Source of the DNA: Burkholderia pyrrocinia
GTDB lineage: Bacteria > Pseudomonadota > Gammaproteobacteria > Burkholderiales > Burkholderiaceae
DNA: 64,000 nt
Direction of reading: 5' to 3'
Assembly: GCF_003330765.1 (NCBI RefSeq)
Contig: NZ_CP024902.1
Location: 1,302,001-1,366,000, forward strand
In this document: in pieces, positions 1 to 9,701 of the stretch
How positions within the stretch are numbered: the stretch's first letter is position 1
How the letters are laid out: every line of letters begins with the position of its first letter
Notes under the pieces: model-generated
Told to the model about the DNA's origin: nothing
Seen by the model: only the letters and a program-made list of their open reading frames with translations
Databases searched by the model: none
Translations under genes and position numbers: made by a program

Positions 1-221
1 AATTCGACGAAGCCGCGCTCGTGCTGCCGGCATCGTTCGGCCGTGTGCTCACGCGCGAACTCGTCTATACGGCCGTCACGCGTGCACGCACGCGTGTGCA
101 GGTGATCGGGCCGCGGCGCGTGCTGGCGCAGGCGGTCGCGACGCGCACGCAGCGCGATTCGGGGCTCGCCGCACGCGTCGACGAGGCGCTCGCACGGCGC
201 CGCACGGAGCCTTCGCGATGA
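1..221 (+). CDS. recD: RecD exonuclease V alpha subunit, C-terminal end (partial)
   Basis: Only the last ~72 codons are present; the reading frame enters the window at base 3 and stops at 219-221. The piece matches the C-terminal helicase domain of RecD, the 5'-3' helicase subunit of RecBCD, which processes double-strand breaks. Visible landmarks are the stretch [14 protein letters not shown] and the helicase motif VI-like [14 protein letters not shown], where the arginines contact ATP, followed by the RecD-typical ending with [15 protein letters not shown]. The missing N-terminal part lies to the left, where recB and recC would be expected but cannot be seen. The stop codon overlaps the arfB start by 4 nt (ATGA). 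RecD2-type helicases share this tail but are less likely. Confidence 0.85.
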   Translation, partial: FDEAALVLPASFGRVLTRELVYTAVTRARTRVQVIGPRRVLAQAVATRTQRDSGLAARVDEALARRRTEPSR

Positions 222-622
222 TGATCCGCTATACGCTCGATCCGGCCGAAGTCGAATGGACGGCCGTGCGCGCGCAGGGCGCGGGCGGGCAGAACGTGAA
301 CAAGGTGTCGAGCGCGATTCACCTGCGCTTCGATATCCGTGCGTCGTCGCTGCCGCCTGTCATCAAGGAGCGGCTCCTCGCCCTGTCCGACCAGCGCATC
401 ACGCGCGACGGCATCGTCGTGATCAAGTCGCAGGAATATCGCACCCAGGAGAAGAACCGCGAGGCCGCGCTGGCGCGACTCGATACGTTGATCGGCAGCG
501 TCGCGTTCACGCCGCGCGCGCGGGTCGCGACGCGGCCGACGCGTGCGTCGAAGGAACGGCGGCTCGAGCACAAGTCGCGCCGCAGCGCGGTGAAGTCGGG
601 AAGAGGGAGGGTGGACGACTGA
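218..622 (+). CDS. arfB: Alternative ribosome-rescue factor / peptidyl-tRNA hydrolase ArfB
   Basis: This 134-aa protein has the class-I release-factor GGQ motif ([15 protein letters not shown], about residues 20-34) that hydrolyses peptidyl-tRNA, but lacks the codon-recognition domains of RF1 and RF2. Its C-terminal tail is rich in Arg and Lys ([20 protein letters not shown]), as in ArfB/YaeJ, where it threads into the empty mRNA channel of stalled 70S ribosomes. Length fits the family (about 135-140 aa). The start ATG at 218 overlaps the recD stop; a second ATG follows at 221. It is translationally coupled to recD with no functional link I can infer. Identification is confident from the GGQ motif plus basic tail. 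Confidence 0.93.
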   Translation: MMIRYTLDPAEVEWTAVRAQGAGGQNVNKVSSAIHLRFDIRASSLPPVIKERLLALSDQRITRDGIVVIKSQEYRTQEKNREAALARLDTLIGSVAFTPRARVATRPTRASKERRLEHKSRRSAVKSGRGRVDD

Positions 623-688
623 CGAGCGGATGGCCGGAGGGTCGGACATCCGGCGGGCATGGCAGGCGAACGTCCGCCGCCGCGCCGG

Positions 689-1969
689 TTAGCGCATCAC
701 GGTCCCCGCGCTGTCGAGCACGAAGTCGACGCAGAACACCACGAGCCGGCTCTGCGCGCGGATCGCGACGGCGGCCGTATAGCAGTCGCGGCCTTCCGTC
801 AGCGAGAAGTGCGGGCCCATCAGCGCGACGCGTCCGGGCGCGGCGATCGCGCGCTGGAAGTACGGGCGCCGCGACCAGTTGCTGTGGGTTTCCGGGAAGA
901 GCGGCGCGAGGCGGGTGGCGCCCGCCTGGCCGTCGTCGGGGCGTGCGCCGATCGACGGCAGAAACTGCTCGCCGATCTCGTCGGTGACGAACACGCGGCG
1001 CGCGGCCGGCACCGCGAACACGCGTTGCGCGGCGTCCTGCAGGTTGCCGCTCGCGGAAAATGCGGCCGCGCCGGTGAGCACGAGCCGCTCGATCGCGTCG
1101 AAGCCCGGCTGCTCGGCGGCGACGGGCGTGTGCCGGCGGGCGATGAAGCGCTGCCACGCGGCGTCGAGCATCGCGGGCGCTGCCGCGCTCGCGTGCGCGA
1201 TCGACGTATCGGGCTGGCCGAACTGGAAGCCCTGTACGAAATCGATGTCGGCTTCCATCAGCACCTGCAGCGCGTCGTCGCTTTCGACGCCCTCGGCAAG
1301 CACCATCGCGCCGGCCTGGTGCAGCATCGACACGAGGTGATGCATGATGCGGCGATCGTCGGTCGACCCGGTCGAGCGCTCGACGAGCGAGCGATCGAGC
1401 TTGACGATGTCGGGCCGTGCGCGCCACACGCGGTCGAAGTTCGAGAATCCCGTGCCGAAATCGTCGATCGCGATCAGGAAGTCGCGATGCTGGATCATGT
1501 CGATCGTGCGGGCGAGCGCGGCTTCGTCGCGCGACGGCTGTTCGACGACTTCCAGCACGATGCGGTTCGGCGGCAGCGCGAAATGCCGGCACAGCGCCTC
1601 GACGAACTCGCGCTGCACGAGGCCCGAATCGAGCACACGTGGCGTCACGTTCAGGAACAGCCAGCCGTCGCCGATACCTTGGGTGACGAAGTTGGCCGTG
1701 TGCAGGCAGCGCGCGAGCCGGTCGAGCAGCAGCGCGTCGGCGTCGCCGCGCGTCTTGTCGAAGAGGGCAGTGGGCGAGACCAGCGTGCCGTTCGCGTCGA
1801 CGACGCGCAGCAGCGCCTCATAACCGACGACGCGCTTGTGTGTGATCGACAGCACGGGCTGGAACACGCTGCGCAGCGTCGTGGTGCGATAGGTGGCGAA
1901 CCAGCCGCTGGGCGTCGGCGTAAGGCGTTCGAGCAGGGAGTCGAGCGACAGGTCGCGGGCGGGCTTCAT
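689..1969 (-). CDS. EAL-domain cyclic-di-GMP phosphodiesterase with C-terminal YkuI-like sensory domain
   Basis: The 426-aa protein (start MKPARDLS; an upstream in-frame ATG at 2032 would add 21 residues) has an N-terminal EAL domain and no GGDEF domain. The c-di-GMP hydrolysis residues all appear present: E51 of the EAL motif, N107, E140, the DDFGTG loop (D169, D170), K190, E226 in AEGVE, and Q246. I therefore expect an active phosphodiesterase degrading c-di-GMP to pGpG. Residues ~265-426 resemble the EAL-associated YkuI C-terminal, PDC-like fold (WSRRPYFQRAI, then a strand ending in VVFCVDFVLD), likely a small-molecule or partner sensor. No membrane segment is evident, so it is probably cytosolic. 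It stands alone between arfB, which is convergent, and an empty 364-bp gap. Confidence 0.88.
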   Translation of the reverse strand: MKPARDLSLDSLLERLTPTPSGWFATYRTTTLRSVFQPVLSITHKRVVGYEALLRVVDANGTLVSPTALFDKTRGDADALLLDRLARCLHTANFVTQGIGDGWLFLNVTPRVLDSGLVQREFVEALCRHFALPPNRIVLEVVEQPSRDEAALARTIDMIQHRDFLIAIDDFGTGFSNFDRVWRARPDIVKLDRSLVERSTGSTDDRRIMHHLVSMLHQAGAMVLAEGVESDDALQVLMEADIDFVQGFQFGQPDTSIAHASAAAPAMLDAAWQRFIARRHTPVAAEQPGFDAIERLVLTGAAAFSASGNLQDAAQRVFAVPAARRVFVTDEIGEQFLPSIGARPDDGQAGATRLAPLFPETHSNWSRRPYFQRAIAAPGRVALMGPHFSLTEGRDCYTAAVAIRAQSRLVVFCVDFVLDSAGTVMR

Positions 1970-2333
1970 GTCAGCGGTGCCCGGAGGCGAACGGCGGGGC
2001 GGTAGCGTGCCGCCACACTGAAGCAGCCGCACGCGCAGGCGGACGCGAAAGAACGTGAGGCATCGTGACCGCCTTCTGCGGGTAAGTGTTCGGAGTGTAA
2101 CGGGAATACGGCGGCACGCGTATCAGGGAAACTCCAGACGCACCGGGTACGCGATGCGGCCACGGCCGTGCGTCGCGGCCGCATCGCGTGCGGCGGTGGT
2201 GCGGAAATCCCGGCGGCCGGCACAGCCGCGTGCGAGCATCGCCGTCAGACGAATGCCGGCGCGCCGGTGAACACGCGGTGCCCGGCCGTCGGCGATCACC
2301 GCACGACGGCCGGCGGCGCGTGCGTCCGGCGCC
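1970..2333. other. Intergenic region, no gene; contains an inverted repeat
   Basis: The 364-bp gap between the start of the EAL gene and the end of the DMT transporter gene holds no convincing ORF. It contains a perfect 11-bp inverted repeat, GCGATGCGGCC at 2151-2161 and its complement at 2177-2187, with a 15-nt loop. No T-tract follows on either strand, so it is not a clear intrinsic terminator, though it lies where transcription of the minus-strand transporter gene would end. Confidence 0.5.
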
Positions 2334-3260
2334 TCAGGTCGCTTCGCCGCTGCGCGTCCGGAGACCGGGAATCCGCTTGATCACGCCGGTCGCGAGCGCG
2401 GTGCCGACGAGCACGATCGCGCAGCCTTCGATCATCACGGCCGACACGTGTTCGCCGAGGAACAGCGCGCCCCACAGCAGGCCGAACACGGGGATCACGA
2501 ACGTCACGGTAATCGCACGGGCAGGGCCGATATGCGCGATCAGGTAGAAGAAGATGAAATACGCGATGCCCGTGCATGCGATGCCGAGGGCGAGCACCGA
2601 GCCCCACGCGTGCGCGCTGACCGGTGCGGCCGGCCAGGTGGCGATCGCGAACGGCAGCAGCAGGACGGTCGAGCCGATCATGCTGCCGGCCGCGTTGACG
2701 AGCGGATCGACGCCGCTGAGCTTGCGCTTCGTGTAATTGGCCGCGATGCCGTACAGCAGCGTCGCGCCGAGCGCCGCGGCGGCGGCGAGCGCGGTCGCGC
2801 TGGCGCCCGTGTCGCCGTGCGCATTCGCGATCTGGTTCCATACCAGCGTGAGCACGCCGGCAAAACCGATCACGAGGCCGAGCGCGCGCGGCAGCGACAG
2901 CTTGTCCTTCAGCCACAGATAGGCCACGAGCGCGCCCCAGAGCGGCGTCGTCGCGTTGATTACCGACGTCACGCCGGCCGACAGCGTCAGTTCGGCGAAC
3001 GCGAACAGGCAGAACGGCACGCCCGAGTTCAGCGCGCCGACGACGAACAACGGCCACGCATGACGGCGCAGCCGGGCGCCGAGATCGGCGGGTTTGAAGC
3101 GCGTCAGCGCGAAGCCCGTGAGAAACAGCGCGCCGATGCCCACGCGCAGCGCCATCAGCGGCGCGACGCCGAAATCGACGACGCCGATCCGGATAAACAG
3201 GAACGACGCGCCCCACAGGGCGGCGAGCACGGTCAGCAGAATGGCGTTCTTGGGCGACAT
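2334..3260 (-). CDS. DMT-superfamily (EamA) transporter
   Basis: This 308-aa integral membrane protein has the tandem EamA layout, two repeats of about five helices each, beginning MSPKNAILLTVLAALWGASFLFI. The WGASFLFIRIG signature of repeat one and the GEHVSAVMIEGCAIVLVGTALA ending of repeat two are typical of drug/metabolite exporters such as RhtA/YdcZ-like permeases. The substrate cannot be deduced; relatives export amino acids, purines or drugs. It is a single-gene unit on the minus strand with no regulator beside it. Confidence 0.88.
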   Translation of the reverse strand: MSPKNAILLTVLAALWGASFLFIRIGVVDFGVAPLMALRVGIGALFLTGFALTRFKPADLGARLRRHAWPLFVVGALNSGVPFCLFAFAELTLSAGVTSVINATTPLWGALVAYLWLKDKLSLPRALGLVIGFAGVLTLVWNQIANAHGDTGASATALAAAAALGATLLYGIAANYTKRKLSGVDPLVNAAGSMIGSTVLLLPFAIATWPAAPVSAHAWGSVLALGIACTGIAYFIFFYLIAHIGPARAITVTFVIPVFGLLWGALFLGEHVSAVMIEGCAIVLVGTALATGVIKRIPGLRTRSGEAT

Positions 3261-3400
3261 CGATCGTGAGGGCGGGGGACGGGATGCGGTGCATCTTACA
3301 CCGCGTTACCGCGCCGTCGTTTCACGATTCGATGAAACGACAAGAAACGGGAGTTTCGCCGGTTGCAGGCGCCGGACGGCTGGCTGTCGGCGTTGCCCGA

Positions 3401-3649
3401 TCAGTGATGGCGCCGGCCGCCGCGTCCGCCGAAGCCGAAATTGAGCGATAGCGCCGGTCCCCAATAGCCGCCCCACGCTGGCGCATAGGCAGGCGCCGGA
3501 TAGTAGTAGACGGGGCCCGGATCGGCGTACACGGGTGCAGGCTGCACCGGTGCCGCCGTGTAATAGCCGCCAGGATAGTAGCCGTACGGGTAGTAGCAGC
3601 CGGCGAGCGTCGTGCAGGCGAGCGCTGCGGCGACGAGGGTCCTGTTCAT
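3401..3649 (-). CDS. Small Tyr/Pro/Gly-rich lipoprotein
   Basis: This 82-aa protein starts MNRTLVAAALACTTLAGC, a lipoprotein signal with lipobox LAGC and acylated C18. The mature part is unusually rich in Tyr, Pro and Gly (CYYPYGYYPGGYYTAAPVQP) and ends in a Gly/Arg/His tail (GFGGRGGRRHH). Such YXP-rich lipoproteins are common in Burkholderia but have no assigned function. A GGAGACACATC stretch just upstream supports the start. I see no enzymatic domain; an outer-membrane-anchored structural or metal-interacting role (His/Tyr tail) is speculation. Confidence 0.75.
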   Translation of the reverse strand: MNRTLVAAALACTTLAGCYYPYGYYPGGYYTAAPVQPAPVYADPGPVYYYPAPAYAPAWGGYWGPALSLNFGFGGRGGRRHH

Positions 3650-3840
3650 GATGTGTCTCCGGCGGAGCCGGCAATCGGCAGATGCTTAAGCTTAGGTCGC
3701 GCGCCGATGACACTGTGTGCAAAACGGTAACGGATCATTTCCGGGCCGATGCCGCGCGCATCGCGGCGCCGCATGCGAAAACGGCGCTTCCGCACCGCGG
3801 AAACGCCGTCTGGCCGACTGTCGCGGCGTGCCTGGCCGGC

Positions 3841-4053
3841 TTACTTGCCGACCTGGTTGCCGATGATGCCGCCGGCCGCCGCGCCGCCCAGCGTCGACAG
3901 CGCACTGCCGCCGATCGCCGCGCCGGCGACGCCGCCGACACCCGCGCCGATGGCCGTGTCGCGCTGGCGCCTCGTCATCGAATCGCAGGCCGACAGGCTG
4001 GTAACCGTCGCGACGAGGAGAGCACATACCCCAATACGCCGAATCGAATTCAT
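3841..4053 (-). CDS. Glycine-zipper lipoprotein (OsmB/SlyB-like)
   Basis: A 70-aa protein starting MNSIRRIGVC, chosen over an upstream ATG at 4110 because the signal peptide begins here. The lipobox SLSAC places the acylated cysteine at residue 23. The mature part is a glycine-zipper two-TM domain: GAGVGGVAGAAIGG followed by GGAAAGGIIGNQVG. These small proteins insert a helical hairpin in the outer membrane and are associated with envelope stress (OsmB, the Rick_17kDa family). It sits alone downstream of thiC on the same strand but beyond a terminator, so it is probably transcribed separately. Confidence 0.8.
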   Translation of the reverse strand: MNSIRRIGVCALLVATVTSLSACDSMTRRQRDTAIGAGVGGVAGAAIGGSALSTLGGAAAGGIIGNQVGK

Positions 4054-4218
4054 GATCGTAGTCCTTGTGGTAGTGAACGGAGGACGCGCGACCGGCTGGC
4101 GGCCACGCATGCCCCCAATCTACGCGCCGCCCCGCGACGCTGCTGTAAGGACTTGTTAAGGCGCGCGCGGTTTCGTAATCAATTGTTTCCCGTGTGCCGG
4201 CAGGCACGCGACCTGCGC

Positions 4219-4242
4219 AAAAAAGCCCGCTCGAAAGCGGGC
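4219..4242 (-). terminator. Rho-independent terminator of thiC
   Basis: On the minus strand a perfect 7-bp GC stem (GCCCGCT / AGCGGGC, loop TTCG) is followed directly by six T residues. It lies 57 nt past the thiC stop codon, the expected place for an intrinsic terminator of the thiC transcript. Confidence 0.88.
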
Positions 4243-4298
4243 TTCGTGCATCGCGATGCGTTTCCGGTTGCGTTTCCGGTGCGGATCGCCGCGTGCGC

Positions 4299-6305
<2,007 letters not shown>

Positions 6306-6370
6306 CTAAGCAGGAGACGAGATTCGTGAGGCGGCGGGTTTCGTCAGAGGGATGGCGGCGAAATCCGTAC

Positions 6371-6474
6371 GCTTCCCTGCGCTGGCATTATCCAGATCAG
6401 GTTCAAAGGGTATTTCTCACCCGCAATGCCGGTTGATTGACCGAACGCATTGCAGGACCCCCGCGTTAGCAAGG
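6371..6474 (-). promoter_or_regulatory. TPP riboswitch (THI element) upstream of thiC
   Basis: Read on the minus strand, the leader contains the conserved TPP aptamer blocks: CGCGGGGGTCC at the 5' side, GGGTGAGAAATACCC (the pyrimidine-sensing P2/P3 arm with the TGAGA bulge), and TTTGAACCTGATCTGG then ATAATGCCAGCG, which form the pyrophosphate-sensing arm. The element ends about 140 nt upstream of the thiC ATG, leaving room for an expression platform. Binding of thiamine pyrophosphate would be expected to repress thiC. The match is strong; the exact P1 boundaries are approximate. Confidence 0.95.
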
Positions 6475-6743
6475 GCACACGATACACCGGCTTCGCGGCG
6501 GTTTCAACCGGGGACAGAGGGGCCGCCCGGTGCGACCGCAGCATGGCGCGCGGCGTGGCGGCCCGCCGGCAGGGCCGCGCGCGCCGCCGACGCACGGCCC
6601 GGCGGCCCGGCCGGCAGCGGCGGCGCGGTGCAGCAATGCGCGTCTTCGCGCGACCTAAAATTAATTTTGCCGCGGCTGTCATTTCCCGCGACGTGCTCCG
6701 TCTATTCGGCTCCTCACACCCATGTATTGATTGGAGAGATGTC

Positions 6744-7007
6744 ATGAAAAAAGTACTGATCGCAGCCTGTGTCGCCGGTTTCGCCATGGTTGCAACGGGC
6801 GCATATGCGCAGAACGACGCGATGTCGAAGGAAGGTTCGTCGATGTCGAAGGACGCGATGGGCCACGACGCGATGGCCAAGGAAGGCGCGATGAAGAAGG
6901 ACGGCATGAAGAAGCACGCGATGAAGAAAGATGCGATGAAGAAGGACGGGATGTCGCACGACTCGATGGGCAAGCCGTCGGACGACAAGATGGCCCCGTC
7001 GAACTGA
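6744..7007 (+). CDS. Periplasmic methionine-rich MXKDX-repeat protein (MrpX-like)
   Basis: An 87-aa secreted peptide: signal peptide MKKVLIAACVAGFAMVATG with cleavage after AYA (residue 22), then a 65-residue mature chain with 11 Met and many Lys, Asp and Gly residues. It is built from degenerate pentapeptides such as MSKDA, MKKDG, MKKDA and MSHDS (the penta-MXKDX family). No folded domain is visible. It is followed by a cytochrome b561-like subunit and a periplasmic molybdopterin oxidoreductase. This matches the MrpX-YedY1-YedZ1 arrangement, where the Met-rich peptide is oxidised by hypochlorite and repaired by the methionine sulfoxide reductase. The start has a good Shine-Dalgarno (GGAGAG) 8 nt upstream. 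Confidence 0.88.
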   Translation: MKKVLIAACVAGFAMVATGAYAQNDAMSKEGSSMSKDAMGHDAMAKEGAMKKDGMKKHAMKKDAMKKDGMSHDSMGKPSDDKMAPSN

Positions 7008-7098
7008 CGGGGCGGGCGGGGCGCGGCCGACGCGTGCGTCGCGCGGCCGGTCGCTCGCCTGCATCGTGCTCCGTCGCCTCATTCCGGGAGTTTTCATC

Positions 7099-7731
7099 AT
7101 GCAAACCGTTCCCGCCACCGGTCGCGCGGCTGCCACGCCGCCCGCGCGTCCGATCCATCCGCTGTGGGTGCGCGCGAGCCACTGGCTCAATGCGCTCGCG
7201 GCGGTCCTGATGGCGCTGTCCGGCTGGCGCATCTACGATGCGTCGCCGATCTATCCGCCGTTCGTGTTTCCGCACGGCATCACGATCGGCGGCTGGCTCG
7301 GCGGCGCGTTGCAATGGCATTTCGCGGCGATGTGGCTGCTCGTCGGCAACGGGCTGTTCTACCTGACGATGTCGATCGCGACGGGGCGCTTCGCACGCAA
7401 GATGCTGCCGGTCACGCCGGCGTCCGTGTGGCGCGACGTGCGCGCCACGCTGGGCGGGCGGCTGTCGCACGCCGACCTGAGCGTCTACAACGCGGTGCAG
7501 CGTGCCGCGTACCTGGTCGCGATCGTCGATCTCGTCGTGCTGGTGCTGTCGGGGCTCACGATCTGGAAGTCCGTGCAATTCCCGCTGCTGCGCGAACTGT
7601 TGGGTGGCTACGACAACGCGCGCGTCGTGCATTTCTGGGCGATGTGGCTGCTCGTCGCATTCTTTGTCGTACACGTCGCGATGGCGCTGCTGGTGCCGCG
7701 CTCGCTGCTCGCGATGCTGCGCGGCCGCTGA
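7099..7731 (+). CDS. Cytochrome b561-family membrane subunit (YedZ1-like electron donor)
   Basis: This 210-aa membrane protein has about four hydrophobic segments and histidines placed for b-heme ligation: RASHWLNALAAVLM in TM1, LQWHFAAMWLL in TM2, and VVHFWAMWLLVAFFVVHVAM with two His in the last helix. This is the Ni/Fe-hydrogenase/thiosulfate-reductase cytochrome b type (prok_cytochrome_B561). It lies between the Met-rich peptide gene and the molybdopterin oxidoreductase gene, 29 nt from the latter, so it most likely feeds quinol electrons to that periplasmic enzyme. The start ATG at 7099 is chosen; an upstream ATG at 7066 adds eleven residues without a better ribosome site. Confidence 0.87.
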   Translation: MQTVPATGRAAATPPARPIHPLWVRASHWLNALAAVLMALSGWRIYDASPIYPPFVFPHGITIGGWLGGALQWHFAAMWLLVGNGLFYLTMSIATGRFARKMLPVTPASVWRDVRATLGGRLSHADLSVYNAVQRAAYLVAIVDLVVLVLSGLTIWKSVQFPLLRELLGGYDNARVVHFWAMWLLVAFFVVHVAMALLVPRSLLAMLRGR

Positions 7732-7760
7732 CCCGCAAGCCGCGGGCTAAGGAAATCATC

Positions 7761-8549
7761 ATGTCGGAATCCGAAACCACGCGTGGCCAGCCGCGCTGGA
7801 CGCTCGACCGGAAGTCGCTCGAACTCGACGTGCGCCGCGAACTCGAGATGCCGTCGCGGCGGCTCTTCAACCGGCGCATCCTGACGCTGGGCGGCCTGAC
7901 GATGCTGACCGGCTGCACGCTGAAGGACGACGCGTCGGTCGACACGTTCCTCGAGAAAGTGTCGCGCATGAACGATCGCGTGCAGGCCTGGCTGTTCAGC
8001 GGCGAACGGCTGGCGCCGACCTACACCGAAGCCGACATCACGCGGCCGTTCCCGTTCAACGCGTTCTACGGGATCGACGACGTGCCGCACGTCGATGCGT
8101 CGACGTACCGGCTCGTGCTGTCCGGCCGCGTGACGGGCAAGCGCGTGTGGACGCTCGACGAGCTGTATGCGCTGCCGCACGCGGAGCAGATTACGCGGCA
8201 TATCTGCGTGGAAGGGTGGAGCGCGATCGGCCGCTGGGGCGGCACGCCGTTCGGCGCGTTCCTGGCGCGCGCGGGCGCCGATACGCGGGCGAAATACGTC
8301 GGCTTCAAGTGCGCGGACGACTATTACGAAAGCATCGACATGCCGACCGCGCTGCATCCGCAGACGCTGCTCGCGTTCGATTACGACGGCCGCCGGCTGC
8401 CGCCGGAATTCGGCTTCCCGATGAAACTGCGGATGCCGACCAAGCTCGGCTACAAGAACCCGAAGCACATCATGGAAATCTTCGTGACCGATACGTACCC
8501 GGGCGGCTACTGGGTCGATCAGGGGTACAACTGGTTCGGCGGCTCGTGA
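7761..8549 (+). CDS. Tat-exported molybdopterin-dependent oxidoreductase (MsrP/YedY1-like)
   Basis: A 262-aa protein of the sulfite-oxidase/MsrP fold. Near the N-terminus the twin-arginine motif SRRLFNRR is followed by a short hydrophobic run and LTGC, suggesting a Tat-exported lipoprotein. The molybdenum-ligating cysteine is in RHICVEGWSAIGRWGG. The C-terminal half keeps the oxidoreductase signature (PMKLRMPTKLGYKNPKHI). Partners are the adjacent b-type cytochrome and the Met-rich peptide, so the likely substrate is protein methionine sulfoxide in the periplasm, as for MsrPQ or YedY1. Direct evidence for the substrate is absent; other members reduce or oxidise different S/N compounds. The ribosome site is AAGGAAATCATC just before ATG 7761. 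Confidence 0.9.
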   Translation: MSESETTRGQPRWTLDRKSLELDVRRELEMPSRRLFNRRILTLGGLTMLTGCTLKDDASVDTFLEKVSRMNDRVQAWLFSGERLAPTYTEADITRPFPFNAFYGIDDVPHVDASTYRLVLSGRVTGKRVWTLDELYALPHAEQITRHICVEGWSAIGRWGGTPFGAFLARAGADTRAKYVGFKCADDYYESIDMPTALHPQTLLAFDYDGRRLPPEFGFPMKLRMPTKLGYKNPKHIMEIFVTDTYPGGYWVDQGYNWFGGS

Positions 8550-8586
8550 CCGGCGGGCGTGCTCGCGCGGCGCGATGCGTCATGCG

Positions 8587-8868
8587 TCATGCGGATTCCC
8601 GCACCTGAAGCTCGACGTGCAGGCCGGCTGCCGCTGCCATGTTGACGAGCGCGTCGAGTGCGAACAGGTTGATCTTGCCGCGCATCAGGTCGGACACGCG
8701 AGGCTGCGTGACACCCAGCAGTTTCGCGGCCTGCGCCTGGCTGAGTTCAAGCTGCGCGAGACGCTGCTTGAGCGCGATCATCAGTTCGGACCGCAGCTTC
8801 ATGTTCTCGGCCTCGGCCGGCTGATCTTCGATTGCGTCCCAGATGCTCGTGTAACGTTTATTGGTCAT
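8587..8868 (-). CDS. HTH-type antitoxin, HigA-like (XRE family)
   Basis: A 93-aa protein with a central Cro/XRE helix-turn-helix: LSQAQAAKLLGVTQPRVSDL is the recognition unit, followed by MRGKINLFALDALVNMAAAAG, typical of the HTH_37 antitoxin family. It starts at 8868 and overlaps the upstream toxin gene by 4 nt (ATGA), the usual toxin-first order of HigBA loci. The protein should neutralise the toxin and repress the shared promoter; a near-palindromic AT-rich site sits over the candidate -10 box upstream. Confidence 0.88.
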   Translation of the reverse strand: MTNKRYTSIWDAIEDQPAEAENMKLRSELMIALKQRLAQLELSQAQAAKLLGVTQPRVSDLMRGKINLFALDALVNMAAAAGLHVELQVRESA

Positions 8869-9218
8869 CGTTTCAACTCCATCATCAGGGCGCGATAACG
8901 CCGGGCGGCCAGTTCGATATCGGTCTTGTTCGTGCGCGTCGATTGCTTCCGGAAGCAGTGAAGCACGTAGGCGGCGTCGGCGAAGGTCGCGACGTAGACG
9001 ATCCGGAATGCGCCGCTCGCATCGCGCAGGCGAATTTCCCGCACGCCGATACCGACGGTGCGCATCGGCTTCCAGTCGTCGGGCGCCAGGCCGCGTTGCA
9101 CCTGGTCGATCTGGTGGCCGGCTTCGCGTCGCACGGCAGGCGGGAAATCGCGAAGCGCGTCGAGCGCGCTGCCGATGAAAACGACCGGCTTCGGCGGGAG
9201 AATGGCAAGATTATACAA
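8865..9218 (-). CDS. RelE/HigB-family (Gp49-like) toxin
   Basis: The conserved body runs from PKPVVFIGSALDALRDFP to DIELAARRYRALMMELKR and matches the phage-derived Gp49-like/HigB mRNA-interferase family (PF05973). Positively charged and aromatic residues in VREIRLRDASGAFRIVYV form the ribosome-dependent RNase core. Expected length is about 110 aa. The start is uncertain: no ATG or GTG lies between position 9404 and the conserved core. I give the in-frame TTG at 9218 (117 codons). A leaderless start from the nearby candidate -10 box is the alternative. It is translationally coupled to the antitoxin. Confidence 0.82.
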   Translation of the reverse strand: MYNLAILPPKPVVFIGSALDALRDFPPAVRREAGHQIDQVQRGLAPDDWKPMRTVGIGVREIRLRDASGAFRIVYVATFADAAYVLHCFRKQSTRTNKTDIELAARRYRALMMELKR

Positions 9219-9228
9219 AATTTTATAT
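9210..9228 (-). promoter_or_regulatory. Candidate promoter and operator of the HigBA-like pair
   Basis: On the minus strand a perfect -10 hexamer TATAAT lies at 9210-9215. It overlaps a 16-bp near-palindrome (9213-9228, centred on AAAATTTT, one mismatched pair), a plausible autoregulatory operator for the antitoxin. The -35 match is poor. The AT-richness of this spot contrasts sharply with its surroundings. Transcription would begin about 9203, inside or at the very start of the toxin frame. Confidence 0.5.
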
Positions 9229-9701
9229 GGGTGTGCAGGCGTGGTTTGAACGGAGCGTGCGGCGCGCAGCGGGCGCGTCGCCCCGTCACGATAAGCGCGA
9301 AACAGCGGCGGCCGCGCATGACTGGCCGTTTGGCCGATGGCTCGCTCGCGACCAGCCGAATACGGCACGGGCGGCGATGTCGCGCCCCATTTCCAGGCTC
9401 CCATCTCACCCGGTCGCCGCCCGAAAATGTCGCGCCGAAACGTCAGTCCTTATCCTTTCAGACAGGTCTGGCGATGCTTTCGAATCCTTGATGCCATAAT
9501 GCCGAGCGTGTGCAGCCGAAGTGGTTGCGCGCGTTTTTTTTGTCCCTCTGCCGCCGCTTGCCGGTTCTCTTTCGTCGCCGTTCGCACTGTCATGTCGTTC
9601 CGCACGTTCGCTCTGCCTTCCCGGTCCCGCCAGGGCTGTTTGCCGGCATTGCCGGCGTCTTTCAGCGGAGCACGCGGCGTGACGTGCGGGCGGGTTGCAC
9701 G
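9219..9701. other. Intergenic region between the divergent toxin-antitoxin and EamA genes
   Basis: About 480 bp separate the divergent toxin and exporter genes. Apart from the AT-rich operator patch at its left end and a weak -10-like CATAAT near 9495-9500, I see no gene or RNA. An in-frame upstream ATG at 9510 would extend the EamA protein by 64 residues. That extension starts with a hydrophobic but Arg/Pro-rich stretch unlike EamA proteins, so I regard it as untranslated. Confidence 0.4.
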
